From positions 3,982,001 to 4,046,000 of the forward strand of contig NZ_CP047029.1 in assembly GCF_009796805.1 (NCBI RefSeq): a DNA stretch of 64,000 bases, written 5' to 3'. Origin of the DNA: Algibacter sp. L1A34. GTDB lineage: Bacteria; Bacteroidota; Bacteroidia; Flavobacteriales; Flavobacteriaceae. Numbering within the stretch: the first letter of the stretch is position 1; each line of letters starts with the position of its first letter. Positions 29,787-38,363 of the stretch are shown here, one piece after another. A model generated the notes under the pieces. That model worked only from the letters and a program-made list of their open reading frames with translations. It ran no database searches and had not been told where the DNA came from. Position numbers and translations under genes: made by a program.

Positions 29787-30692
29787 CTAGTCTTTTAAAA
29801 TAAAATCTTTAATTATTTTATCCATGTTTGCAGGTAAACTTGCTGTTTTAATTTCAAAATCTTTAACATTCATATTAGATAGCCAATCTTTCCAATATTT
29901 AAAAAGTACATCTTGCTCATAAGGGTTTTTATTATCAGGATTGATACCTAGCACCAAAACTTCCAAATCTTGTAAATTATCTTTAGTAGAAATAAACCCA
30001 TAATTTTTATTTTCTATAATATCTTTCCACTTCGATGTATTCAATCTAAAACTTTTTACAACCTGCGGAGTTAAATAAGACGTTAAGTTTTTTTCTCTGA
30101 GTTTGGCATCTTTATGGTATAAATATCCATCTGTTAATACCACAAGAATATTTCTGTGATCTTTATCAATACAAAAATCTTCAACATTGGTTTTAAAAAA
30201 CCCCCAAATATCTGAACCAACATAATGATTATCTTTAATTGCAGACTTGTATATCAACTTGGTAATACTGTCATACAATACAGAAGTTTGAGTGATATAA
30301 TCTTTTTTCGCGTTATCCTTAGTGAAAGTCATATTTAGCATATTTATCTTTTTATTCAAATCGCTATCGGATGGCTCAGGATCAATATACAATTGTATAT
30401 GATCGTTAATTTTAATACTTTTTTTGTTTCTCAAATGCCATTCAAAACTCTCCGCAATGGAATGTATATATCCTAAATCTCTTTCATAATACTCCATGGC
30501 AGGATTTGGATACTTGTCAGGATTTATACGATCTGACAAATCCAATAGTACACTGATGTTTAAATTAGTCCTATTTGAAGACAATTTAATACTTGGAGAC
30601 GACTCTTTTTTTATATTTTCGGAACTAGATTTATCTTCTTTACAAGAATAAACTAAACAAAGGGTTATAAGTAATAAGTATATTGATTTCAT
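29787..30692 (-). CDS. Lipoprotein with VWA-like domain
   Basis: 301-aa lipoprotein: the signal ends LVYSC, so Cys about 17 is the lipid attachment site. The mature part has a von Willebrand A-like metal-site strand SVLLDLSDR (D-x-S-x pattern) at about residue 50 and a second core strand ILVVLTDGYLY at about 183. These predict a MIDAS-type protein-binding domain facing the periplasm or outside. It is 5 bp behind the four-TM gene, in a tight operon with TerB-like and EEP genes, suggesting a membrane-associated complex. Confidence 0.75.
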   Translation of the reverse strand: MKSIYLLLITLCLVYSCKEDKSSSENIKKESSPSIKLSSNRTNLNISVLLDLSDRINPDKYPNPAMEYYERDLGYIHSIAESFEWHLRNKKSIKINDHIQLYIDPEPSDSDLNKKINMLNMTFTKDNAKKDYITQTSVLYDSITKLIYKSAIKDNHYVGSDIWGFFKTNVEDFCIDKDHRNILVVLTDGYLYHKDAKLREKNLTSYLTPQVVKSFRLNTSKWKDIIENKNYGFISTKDNLQDLEVLVLGINPDNKNPYEQDVLFKYWKDWLSNMNVKDFEIKTASLPANMDKIIKDFILKD

Positions 30693-30697
30693 GTTTT

Positions 30698-31960
30698 TTA
30701 ATTTACTAATTTAAATAATTTGCCTTCAGAATCTTTACTATCGATATTGTGCTCCTGAAGATGTTTAAATTCTTCTCCTTTACATTTAGACAATAATTCT
30801 TCACGTCGTGTCAAAGCATCAAAATTATCTGTTATTGCTAAAAACCATCCTTTAACGTATTCTGCGTGAAAAGTTAAATAATGTTTATTCGAAAAAACGA
30901 ATCCATCTATCGTACGTTGAAGATCATTTATTTTACCTTCAATCCCAGATATCTCCTCTTTTATTGGGATTAATTTACTTGAGAGCTTAGTAATGATAAT
31001 TTCACAATTTTTAACATCTTCTCTTTTTGTTTTAATAAAAGATTTAATTTTATCAAAATTATCGTACTCCTTCATAATAAAGTCAAAGACCAATCCCCAA
31101 ATAATATATACAATAAAACCAGCAAAAATAATCCCCCAAAACTCTACTGAATGAAATGCCGTTTCTAAATTAAAAACAGGAGAGTCAGGAGTTTTTTGAA
31201 TTTCATAAATTTTATGTTCAATTTGATAGGCCAAAATAGCATCAAAAATAAAAGTAATGACAAACAGAATCAAAATTTTAAAATATGATGTCCAACTTTT
31301 ATGTTTTTGAAACATATGTACTAAATAACCAAGTCCCATGAAAGCAAAAGGAATTGTAGCAATAAAAACACCTTCTAACCAACCTCCCTCAATTGCTTTA
31401 GATAATGACTTTCCATCAAAAATAGCAGATGCCAAATCGTCTGTATTGAAATTTTTAAAAAATGCCGAAAATGAAGCTGACATATAAAAAACCAATAAAT
31501 AAAAAGTTATAGGAATCAAAACAATCAATCCTAAGTAAAATTGAGCCTTTGGTTTTTTATCAACCTCAAGTCCATATTTTTCAGGGTTTCTTTTTACTTC
31601 AACCATATCATTCTTGAAACCTGAGACCTTTTGCTCCTCATTAGAAATAGATTCTTCTATTAGAGCTAACGCTGTTTTTCGTTTTTTAAGATCTGTTTGC
31701 TGTTTTCCTTTTTCATCTAGATAAGGCGCTTTTAATTCAGTTTGCAACTTCTCATTTTCTCTACATTTACCTTTATACTCCATGTAAACGTTTTGCAAAC
31801 AAGCTTTAAAAACCATATGATTCCCTTCCGCTTGTTTAGAAGATCCATAACCACTTTCAAAAAAAGTAATCTTAATTTTCTTGACATCATCGTCGTTGTA
31901 CTTTTCTATTTTTTTAGGTTCTTTATTTTTAAGTGTAAATATTTTTTTTAGAGCTGTCAT
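30698..31960 (-). CDS. Four-TM membrane protein with flanking coiled coils
   Basis: 420-aa integral membrane protein with no family recognised. Predicted membrane helices are near 143-170, 197-217, 227-247 and 272-295. About 140 residues before and 125 after are charged and helical with coiled-coil character (KKRKTALALIEESISNEEQKV; IIITKLSSKLIPIKEEIS). A soluble C-terminal tail follows. It starts 2 bp after the TerB-like gene and ends 5 bp before the VWA-like lipoprotein gene. It could couple a cytoplasmic sensor to an extracytoplasmic partner. Confidence 0.7.
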   Translation of the reverse strand: MTALKKIFTLKNKEPKKIEKYNDDDVKKIKITFFESGYGSSKQAEGNHMVFKACLQNVYMEYKGKCRENEKLQTELKAPYLDEKGKQQTDLKKRKTALALIEESISNEEQKVSGFKNDMVEVKRNPEKYGLEVDKKPKAQFYLGLIVLIPITFYLLVFYMSASFSAFFKNFNTDDLASAIFDGKSLSKAIEGGWLEGVFIATIPFAFMGLGYLVHMFQKHKSWTSYFKILILFVITFIFDAILAYQIEHKIYEIQKTPDSPVFNLETAFHSVEFWGIIFAGFIVYIIWGLVFDFIMKEYDNFDKIKSFIKTKREDVKNCEIIITKLSSKLIPIKEEISGIEGKINDLQRTIDGFVFSNKHYLTFHAEYVKGWFLAITDNFDALTRREELLSKCKGEEFKHLQEHNIDSKDSEGKLFKLVN

Positions 31961-31962
31961 AA

Positions 31963-32355
31963 TTATTCATTTATTAAACTAAGTAGTTCTTCTTTAGGTA
32001 AATTATTTTTTGCATGTTTTAAAAGAAATATAGAAAGTTCCTCTATATTCCCTTCTATAAATCCAAACTTAAGACAGTATTTTTTTAGAGTAACCTTTTC
32101 ATCATCTGTAACAACATTATCCGCCCAAATCATTAAAGCTAAATCATATAAATATTCTATTCTTTCTTCGATAGAATCTGGTATTGTTGAATCATGTGAT
32201 GGGTTCAATAAAATATTATCTAATTGCTCTCTCGTTAACCCTCGCTCTTTAGCAAAGTTATAGAGCATTTGCATCTCAAGTACATCAAAGTTATCATCAG
32301 CGAAAGCCATTTGATATAATCTTAAAAAGTGACTTTTTAATTCGGTTGTTATCAT
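31963..32355 (-). CDS. TerB-like cytoplasmic protein
   Basis: 130-aa all-helical protein. LALMIWADNVVTDDEKVTLKKYC near residue 70-95 and the earlier LYQMAFADDNFDVLEMQ are the paired acidic, metal-binding loops of the TerB/DjlA-N fold (A-D-G/N...D-x-E-x-x). TerB proteins occur with VWA proteins in stress and phage-resistance contexts. It sits just upstream of the four-TM gene in the same operon, so it may be the cytoplasmic partner. Confidence 0.75.
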   Translation of the reverse strand: MITTELKSHFLRLYQMAFADDNFDVLEMQMLYNFAKERGLTREQLDNILLNPSHDSTIPDSIEERIEYLYDLALMIWADNVVTDDEKVTLKKYCLKFGFIEGNIEELSIFLLKHAKNNLPKEELLSLINE

Positions 32356-32437
32356 ATTTTATTAATTTTAAGAATATTAAATTTATTTAATGGTCTAGTA
32401 ATACTAAACTTTAAAACCTTGGTGCCTTCGATATCTC

Positions 32438-32587
32438 TTAATTCTTGCACCCATTTTTATCACAAGTGATTTTACTACTTGTATCTACCCAATGATCCTT
32501 ATGGACAGAAGTATCTGTGCCGCATCTTGTACTTAATCCTTTATGTCCTTTATGAACTATTTGTCTTGGTTTGTGTTTTAATGCCAT
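32438..32587 (-). CDS. 49-aa Cys/His-rich small protein
   Basis: Starts MALKHKPRQIVHKG and contains STRCGTD, HKDHW and TCDKNGC, giving three Cys and several His, enough for a small metal site. It begins about 23 nt after the predicted transcription start of the second TTTACGG promoter and is followed 82 bp later by the TerB-like gene, so it is probably the first gene of that operon. Function unknown. Confidence 0.55.
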   Translation of the reverse strand: MALKHKPRQIVHKGHKGLSTRCGTDTSVHKDHWVDTSSKITCDKNGCKN

Positions 32588-32617
32588 TATTTATCTTTTT
32601 TTAAAATTTCAACTCAT

Positions 32618-32665
32618 CAAACTTAAAACTATTAATAAACAAACCTTTACGGGTTTCCGTAAAGG
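32618..32665 (-). promoter_or_regulatory. Promoter with TTTACGG palindrome for the TerB/VWA operon (copy 2 of 3)
   Basis: Minus-strand palindrome CCTTTACGG-N4-CCGTAAAGG at 32644-32665 (9-bp perfect arms). Its TTTACGG core ends exactly 20 bp from the TAAGTTTG -7 box at 32618-32625. Same layout as copies 1 and 3. It lies 30 bp upstream of the 49-aa gene. Confidence 0.78.
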
Positions 32666-32740
32666 CTGTTAAAAATATCTTCCTACATTTACTCTAAATC
32701 AATATTTATTGAGATTTATAATAGAAAAATGAAATGGAAA

Positions 32741-32905
32741 TTAGTCTTCTGATGGCGGTGGTGGCGGAATTGGACTATCATCTCCACAACAATTTTCCTC
32801 GTCTATTGAAACAGGAATAGCATCAGGAGTATTTGTTTGTGGAGTACAAGAAAAGATCACGACACCTAAAATAGCAGTCAATAATATTATATTAATATTT
32901 TTCAT
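32741..32905 (-). CDS. 54-aa lipoprotein
   Basis: Short lipoprotein: hydrophobic signal ending VVIFSC, then a mature chain of about 35 aa with a CC pair (ENCCGDD) and a proline run near the end (SPIPPPPPSED). No family recognised. It is transcribed leftward into the second TTTACGG promoter region. A good signal peptide and lipobox support it being a real gene despite its size. Confidence 0.55.
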   Translation of the reverse strand: MKNINIILLTAILGVVIFSCTPQTNTPDAIPVSIDEENCCGDDSPIPPPPPSED

Positions 32906-33265
32906 TTTATAATTCTTTAAGATTGGACAATAATTATGCTATCCGATATTTATCGGACTCTAACAGGTTTAGCTAAATAGCTATAATGAAGAGACGTCTC
33001 TCTATTTTGGGAAGTATGAAGGACTGAATTAGAGAAATAAAATTACTTCCCAGATGTTTTTACATCTCTAAATAGTTACTCCGTTTTGGAATCTAATCAC
33101 AGTATTATAAATACTTGGTTTGAATTGATTCTGAAGCAAATCACGGAATATTTGAAAGAATGTTTAGGAAATTTAACGGAAGGCTTCTGGAAACTATTAG
33201 GAAATATTTTTCCTGTATTTTTCCAGGAAATTAATTAACTTATCAGGCTCATTATCAAATATTAA
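32906..33265. other. Divergent intergenic region with small palindromes
   Basis: 360 bp between diverging genes. Seen: CCGAT/ATCGG inverted repeat near 32943-32956, palindrome GAGACGTCTC near 32992, and GGGAAGT...ACTTCCC near 33009-33050. Promoters for both neighbours probably lie here, but no clean TAnnTTTG box was assigned. Confidence 0.4.
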
Positions 33266-33985
33266 ATGCATAAAATACTAATTTTAAAAGCTTTCAAGAA
33301 AGCTGAAGCGGAAAGAATACTACTAGGAGAAAAAAAACCTTCACTTATAAACAAAGCCGAAGACATTGCAGATTATGTCTTTCAGGAGGCAGGGTTTTCT
33401 CTGGGTGAAAGAAGTTATAGAGATTACAGAAAAGAGGCTGAAGCATTAAGAACTTCGGAAGATGATATTAATATAAAACAGCATAAAGTAGTTTGTGGTT
33501 TATTGAAATATCTAGAATATGATAATTATGAAGAGTTTAAGAAAGCAAATGACGCTACCGATAATAACAATCCTAATATAAAAGTTAAAAAGAAAACATC
33601 TTCTAAATTTGAGGTAAAACATAAAATAATACTGGTAATTATAAGTGTTTTAATTATTGGTTTTCTATCATTCAAATACTTTAATACACAACGTTGGATG
33701 AGCTGGGAAAACGATCATTATATAGAAACCAATTTTGATCCAGAAAATTATGAAGTGGGTAATTTAAAATTATATAATCCTGATAGAATTGCTAACTTTA
33801 GGAAAATCATCCCAAATTGCGATACCAAATTTTATACAGAAACAGGAAGTACGAATTTATGGTATGGTAAAAATGAAAATGGAGTTTTAGAGTATTTTAC
33901 AGCTATTGGCAAACATCCAAAAACTGGAAAAACTCTAAAAGAAATTACTGATTATATGATAAAAAAGCATGTTTGTATAGATTAG
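33266..33985 (+). CDS. Single-pass membrane protein of unknown function
   Basis: 239-aa protein. Residues 1-115 are charged and helical, presumably cytoplasmic. One membrane helix (HKIILVIISVLIIGFLSF, about 123-141) follows, then an extracytoplasmic domain of about 95 aa with two Cys (NCDTKF and HVCID). It is the only plus-strand gene among the minus-strand defence genes and ends in a long perfect palindrome that overlaps its last codons. No family recognised; possible membrane-damage sensor or effector. Confidence 0.65.
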   Translation: MHKILILKAFKKAEAERILLGEKKPSLINKAEDIADYVFQEAGFSLGERSYRDYRKEAEALRTSEDDINIKQHKVVCGLLKYLEYDNYEEFKKANDATDNNNPNIKVKKKTSSKFEVKHKIILVIISVLIIGFLSFKYFNTQRWMSWENDHYIETNFDPENYEVGNLKLYNPDRIANFRKIIPNCDTKFYTETGSTNLWYGKNENGVLEYFTAIGKHPKTGKTLKEITDYMIKKHVCID

Positions 33986-34007
33986 TAATCTATACAAACA
34001 TGCTTTT
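33963..34007 (+). terminator. 45-bp perfect inverted repeat overlapping the stop codon
   Basis: 22-bp arms (33963-33984 and 33986-34007) with a single G between them. The left arm encodes the last seven codons and stop of the preceding gene, and the right arm ends in TTTT. It probably works as a terminator in both directions. Confidence 0.7.
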
Positions 34008-34030
34008 CTTAAGAGATATTAGATTACTGA

Positions 34031-34075
34031 AAAAAGAAAACCCTCACGAAATCCATAAGAGTTTTTCTTTTATAA
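34031..34075. terminator. Hairpin terminator between convergent genes
   Basis: AAAAGAAAACCCT pairs with AGAGTTTTTCTTTT around a loop of about 15 nt. It lies just beyond the 3' end of the PLD-like gene. The motif AACCCTCACGA recurs in a hairpin at 55451-55478. Confidence 0.55.
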
Positions 34076-34123
34076 CTTTATGATTAAACAGACTCAGCAA
34101 AAAGCTGATTTTAAAATTGAAAC

Positions 34124-35083
34124 CTATAATAACTCTGCTAAAGATTCTGGATAAACTATCCATTTTGTTCCTTTAGCATTTTCCCTATAATTTAATCCAA
34201 TATTCAAACCTTCTTCAGAAATCACAGATTTATCTACAATGTAATTATTAGAAACCATAGTCTCTATAACATCATTAAACGATTTACCTTTTATTTTTCC
34301 TAGATTAGTTGCTGAAATCAATTTCCCTAACGCCTTACCTTGTGGCAAAATCTGTTCTTTCAGATTTGGTTCAATAACTATCGGTGCAGCTATAACCGTT
34401 TCTACTAAAATTGGCTCTTCTGAAATCTTTTGCAAATCAAACTCTTCTCGACTAAGCCTTTCTGTAGCTTTTTCCTCATTAACATAAGTTTCGTTCATGA
34501 AGTCGAATACACAACGTTTCGTGGGTAAATTTCCACTTAATAATTCATCTGTTAAATCCAAATTCGTTTCAGAACCTAAATAATCTTTTCCTAAAAATTT
34601 CTTTTTATAGTTCGGTCTCCTTATGTAAACAGTGTGATTATCACCAAGTATATTCATAGTTGCGTCCCATGCTTCTTTATCAATACCAGAACCACCAAAC
34701 CTTGACGTCTCACTTATAACACCAAACTCAACATTATTTTTAAATGAATAATCATAGAGGTTAATAGAGGTTATAATACCTTTCTTCTCATTAGCATAAT
34801 ACTTTGCATGAAGTTTTGGTATATATATTATAGAAACATTTGGAAAATCTTTAAAATAATTAAGATCTTCCTTTTTCAGACTCCGTTGAGGATTCTTCTC
34901 ATTTTTTCCGAATCCAATTATGATATGTAACTCAGAATTTTTTTTATGATTTTCAAAAAGTTCTTCTTTGAAATAATCATCTAATTTAATGTAAGGAGAA
35001 ACGATTAAAAGATGTTTTTTTGCTTTATGGATTACATCATAAACCTCTTCGGTTAATTGGTTTCCTGTTATAAAATTTGCCAT
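34124..35083 (-). CDS. PLD-family nuclease-like protein
   Basis: 319-aa protein. The N-terminal about 165 residues form a phospholipase D-type fold (KKHLLIVSPYIKLDDYF). They carry one H-x-K-x4 motif, LHAKYYANEKKGIITSINLYDYS at about 90, followed by NVEFGV, as in PLD-type restriction nucleases such as BfiI, which dimerise to complete the active site. A linker and a C-terminal domain of about 80 aa of unknown type follow. No signal peptide. Likely a DNA-cutting effector in the island; whether it acts alone is unknown. Confidence 0.78.
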   Translation of the reverse strand: MANFITGNQLTEEVYDVIHKAKKHLLIVSPYIKLDDYFKEELFENHKKNSELHIIIGFGKNEKNPQRSLKKEDLNYFKDFPNVSIIYIPKLHAKYYANEKKGIITSINLYDYSFKNNVEFGVISETSRFGGSGIDKEAWDATMNILGDNHTVYIRRPNYKKKFLGKDYLGSETNLDLTDELLSGNLPTKRCVFDFMNETYVNEEKATERLSREEFDLQKISEEPILVETVIAAPIVIEPNLKEQILPQGKALGKLISATNLGKIKGKSFNDVIETMVSNNYIVDKSVISEEGLNIGLNYRENAKGTKWIVYPESLAELL

Positions 35084-35216
35084 ACTAAAATTTGGGGTTT
35101 TAATTAAAATTGTAAAGTAAAAAAAATAATCAAACTTTCACAAAATAATAAATTAAACTATCTTTTTAAGTTTATCATATCTCTTCTAAAGAGATTAAAT
35201 AATCGAATTATAAGTT

Positions 35217-35942
35217 TTAATCTTCATCAAAAAAATACTCATGAATATCAATAACATCCCCTCTTCCCATTTGAACCAAATCTTTTGTTTCCTTTAAAAA
35301 TATACCTAAAGACCTTTCGTTATAGACCAATTTCATTTCAGAAGAATAATCGGTTACGACATACATATCCCCTTCTAGTTTAAAAAATGGTACGATAAGT
35401 TTACTCTTAACTTTAATCCCTTTATTCACAACTTTACCTGACATTAACGTCTCTCTAAGTGAGGCTTCGTTCTTTTCTTCTGAAGATACTTTTACATAGG
35501 CAATCATCATTCTCATCCATTCAGCTGCATCAACGAGATACCATTTTATTTTTTCGAAATCTATACCGCTTTGATTAATCCAACCATGACTAGTAAACCC
35601 GAATAAAACTTGTTTTTTACCGTCTAAAATAGGATCCATACTAGGGTTAAATTCTTGTATTTTATATGTTATAACCGATGTTGCAGACATATCTTTTAAC
35701 TTTTTACCGTTAAAAGAAAGTGTTTTTAAAGAAAAACTCTCTAATTCTGGATTATTAGCTAGAACCCATTGAGTTGCCGTTAATTCTGCCTGTTCCTTCA
35801 TCTGTTCTACAGCAGCTATCCCTGCTCCAATTGCCAAGAGTCCACCTGCAACAGCGGCTACGGCTGCTCCATCTTTTTGAGCAGTTACTTGTTTGGGAAT
35901 TAAAAATGTAATAACAATACCAAGTAATAATAGTTTTTTCAT
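35217..35942 (-). CDS. Exported protein of unknown function, under the TTTACGG promoter
   Basis: 241-aa protein with a signal peptide (Lys-Lys, hydrophobic core, QVTAQ). A Gly/Ala-rich hydrophobic segment follows (AAVAAVAGGLLAIGAGIAAV, about 26-45) that could insert in a membrane; the rest is soluble, mixed alpha/beta, with an acidic C-terminus. It is 70 bp downstream of the third TTTACGG promoter. A decayed relative of its last 50 codons lies outside the island at 55496-55650, so the family existed on this chromosome more than once. No known domain. Confidence 0.65.
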   Translation of the reverse strand: MKKLLLLGIVITFLIPKQVTAQKDGAAVAAVAGGLLAIGAGIAAVEQMKEQAELTATQWVLANNPELESFSLKTLSFNGKKLKDMSATSVITYKIQEFNPSMDPILDGKKQVLFGFTSHGWINQSGIDFEKIKWYLVDAAEWMRMMIAYVKVSSEEKNEASLRETLMSGKVVNKGIKVKSKLIVPFFKLEGDMYVVTDYSSEMKLVYNERSLGIFLKETKDLVQMGRGDVIDIHEYFFDED

Positions 35943-36011
35943 AATAAATTTGATTTCGGTTAGAGAAAGTGCTTAAATAAAACTTAAGCACGTTTTTATT
36001 TAATGATTTCT

Positions 36012-36057
36012 CAAACTTAGAATTTTTGCAGGAGGAAACTTTACGGTAAACCGTAAA
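36012..36057 (-). promoter_or_regulatory. Promoter with TTTACGG palindrome (copy 3 of 3)
   Basis: Minus-strand palindrome TTTACGG-N4-CCGTAAA at 36040-36057, exactly 20 bp, then TAAGTTTG at 36012-36019. Transcription would begin about 60 nt before the 241-aa gene. Flanks are also similar to copy 1 over about 45 bp. Confidence 0.78.
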
Positions 36058-36160
36058 ACAGGAAATAATTGGAAAACTTTGATAAATAAGTTCCTTTTAC
36101 TTTCTGAAATATTATATCGAATCTTAGTGGATTTATATTTATTGACAATCTATTCGAACT

Positions 36161-36574
36161 GTTGGTAAATTGGCGTCGAACCGTTGATGGACTATTCGAA
36201 TCGTTGGTAAATGGGTGTCGAATCGTTGATGAACTATTCGAATCGTTGGTAAATGGGTGTCGAATCGTTGATGGACTATTCGAATCGTTGGTAAATGGGT
36301 GTCGAACCGTTGATGAACTATTCGAATCGTTGGTAAATTGGTGTCGAATCGTTGATGATCTATTCGAATCGTTGGTAAATTGGTGTCGAATCGTTGATGG
36401 ACTATTCGAATCGTTGGTAAATGGGTGTCGAATCGTTGATGGACTATTCGAATCGTTGGTAAATGGGTGTCGAATCGTTGATGGACTATTCGAATCGTTG
36501 GTAAATTGATGTCGAATCGTTGATAGACTATTCGAATCGTTGGTAAATTGGTGTCGAACCGTTGATGGACTATT
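36161..36574. repeat. Minisatellite: ten copies of a 42-bp unit
   Basis: The anchor GTTGGTAAAT recurs every 42 bp at 36161, 36203, 36245 and so on to 36539. Units differ at a few positions (T/G, A/G). Since 42 is a multiple of three and the unit has no stop, reading frames stay open on both strands, giving a 14-residue repeat. There is no plausible start context or function for such a protein. The array ends exactly where the 1.8-kb duplication begins. Confidence 0.92.
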
Positions 36575-36614
36575 TGTTTTGTACAGACATATGTCTACAT
36601 AATTATAAACAGTT

Positions 36615-36834
36615 ATGTATAAAAATGACAAAGTAACCAAACGTTACTTAAAAGATGAATTCTTTCTCGATCAAACGTTTGTTAACGTAGGTTACGCCAA
36701 AAAAGCAGCAAGAAATGCAATTAAATTGTACGACCAAATAGGATTACATTTACCTTTAGACTATAAAATACCAAATATGCTATATCAATTATCAGCGTAA
36801 AACCAATTTTAACCTTTAGCCATATTTAAGGACA
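36615..36834 (+). pseudogene. IS3-family orfB 3' remnant and right end (copy 1)
   Basis: The reading frame YLKDEFFLDQTFVNVGYAKK...LPLDYKIPNMLYQLSA is the C-terminal 50 residues of an IS3 OrfB transposase. It is followed by the inverted-repeat end AGCCATATTTAAGGACA. The DDE catalytic core is missing, so it is inactive. The same piece is at 44260 and, shorter, at 57870. Confidence 0.85.
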
Positions 36835-36854
36835 AGACATAAAACCCCAACAAA

Positions 36855-38363
36855 ATGAATTTACCTAAACTCTCTTTCCTTTTCCTTTTTATAATAATGT
36901 CAAGTTACAACTTGAAAGCTACTAACTACTATGTATCAAATTCTGGCTTAAATTCAAATACAGGATTAAGCCAAAGTGATGCTTTTTTAACTATTCAACA
37001 TGCTGCGGATCTTGTTATTGCAGGAGATACCGTTTTTGTAGAAAATGGTATTTACGTAGGTTTTGACTTAAGAAATGTAAGTGGCACAGCAGCAAATCCT
37101 ATAGTTTTTATGGGAACTGGAAACAGTGTATTAATAAATCAAAGTGGTGCAATAAGAAACGATGGTATTAACATTGAGAATGCTAACTATATAATAATTG
37201 ATAGCTTTATTGTTAACGATATGCTAGGAAATGGTAATGGAATACGAGTGGTGGTTTCTAATAATTGTATTGTTAGAAATTGTGCTTGCGACAATAATGC
37301 AGAACGAGGAATTTTTACAGCCTTTACAGACGATATTCTAATTGAATACAATGTTTGTACTAACTCAATCGATGAACACGGAATTTATGTCTCTAATAGT
37401 TCAGACAGACCTATAGTTAGGTATAATGAGTGCTATGGTAATAATAATGTTGGAATCCATTTAAATGGAGATTCATCTGCAGGAGGAGATGGAATAATTA
37501 GTGATGCCTTAATCTACGGCAACAATATTCATGATAATAATGGTGCTGCAGGAATAAATATGGATGGACTACAAAATCCTACAGTCTATAATAACCTTAT
37601 ATACAATAATCATTCCGCTCAAGGAATTTCACTTTTCCAACAAGATGGAGCCATTGTAACTAATGGAGCCAAAATATATAATAATACCATTATTGTTCCT
37701 TCTGATGGTAGATGGGGAATACTAGTTCAAAACGGAGCTAATATTAATACTGAAATCTATAATAACATCATCATTAATCAACATGCTTGGAGAGGCTGTA
37801 TTGCTATAAATGATACTGCCATGTTTACAAGCGATAACAATATATTGAACGATAAAATGAGTAATAATGGAGATGGTTCTACTATTAGTTTAGCCGCATG
37901 GCAAGCATTAGGGTTTGACACAAACTCTCTATTGGCTAACGCCATGAATTCCATATTTGTTAACCCAACATTAAATGATTTTAATTTGGTAACAGAATCT
38001 CAGGCTATTGATGCTGGCACCAACCTTGTAAGTACAATAGTTACTTATGATATAAATGGAAATACAAGACCTACAGGAATAAATTATGATATAGGAGCTT
38101 ATGAATTTGACAGTACTCTTTCTACAGATAACAATGCAACTATATTCAAAGGTATTGCCGTTTATCCTAATCCAACTAGTGGCATAATAAACACGAAAAT
38201 TAAAAACTTAAATAATATTATTTTATATGATATAACAGGTCGTTTTATTAAAATGATTGAACCAAAATCAATGATTGATTTAACTGAATTACCAAATGGC
38301 ATTTATCTATTAAAATTTATATCAAATGAAAGAGAGTTTATAACAAAAGTTATAAAGGAGTAA
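36855..38363 (+). CDS. Secreted parallel beta-helix protein with T9SS tail (copy 1)
   Basis: 502-aa protein with signal peptide (ends NLKA) and a DUF1565-like start (YYVSNSGLNSNTGLSQSDAF). Asn-rich right-handed beta-helix repeats follow (about 90-340: NNCIVRN, DDILIEYN, NPTVYNNLIYNN). DIGAYEF near 415 is typical of choice-of-anchor/parallel beta-helix proteins. A type IX sorting domain closes it (VYPNPTSG...LPNGIYLLKF). The fold is shared with polysaccharide lyases and adhesins; no catalytic residues can be assigned. It differs from copy 2 at only three residues (Ala/Ser, Val/Leu, Ala/Thr). Confidence 0.85.
   Translation: MNLPKLSFLFLFIIMSSYNLKATNYYVSNSGLNSNTGLSQSDAFLTIQHAADLVIAGDTVFVENGIYVGFDLRNVSGTAANPIVFMGTGNSVLINQSGAIRNDGINIENANYIIIDSFIVNDMLGNGNGIRVVVSNNCIVRNCACDNNAERGIFTAFTDDILIEYNVCTNSIDEHGIYVSNSSDRPIVRYNECYGNNNVGIHLNGDSSAGGDGIISDALIYGNNIHDNNGAAGINMDGLQNPTVYNNLIYNNHSAQGISLFQQDGAIVTNGAKIYNNTIIVPSDGRWGILVQNGANINTEIYNNIIINQHAWRGCIAINDTAMFTSDNNILNDKMSNNGDGSTISLAAWQALGFDTNSLLANAMNSIFVNPTLNDFNLVTESQAIDAGTNLVSTIVTYDINGNTRPTGINYDIGAYEFDSTLSTDNNATIFKGIAVYPNPTSGIINTKIKNLNNIILYDITGRFIKMIEPKSMIDLTELPNGIYLLKFISNEREFITKVIKE

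Noticed and set aside
36000-36600. CRISPR array
   Set aside because: The 42-bp units are contiguous without unique spacers, and no cas genes are present.
36041-36640. Open frames on both strands across the 42-bp repeat array
   Set aside because: Openness follows from a stop-free unit of 42 bp, a multiple of three. There is no ribosome site, signal or conserved flank.
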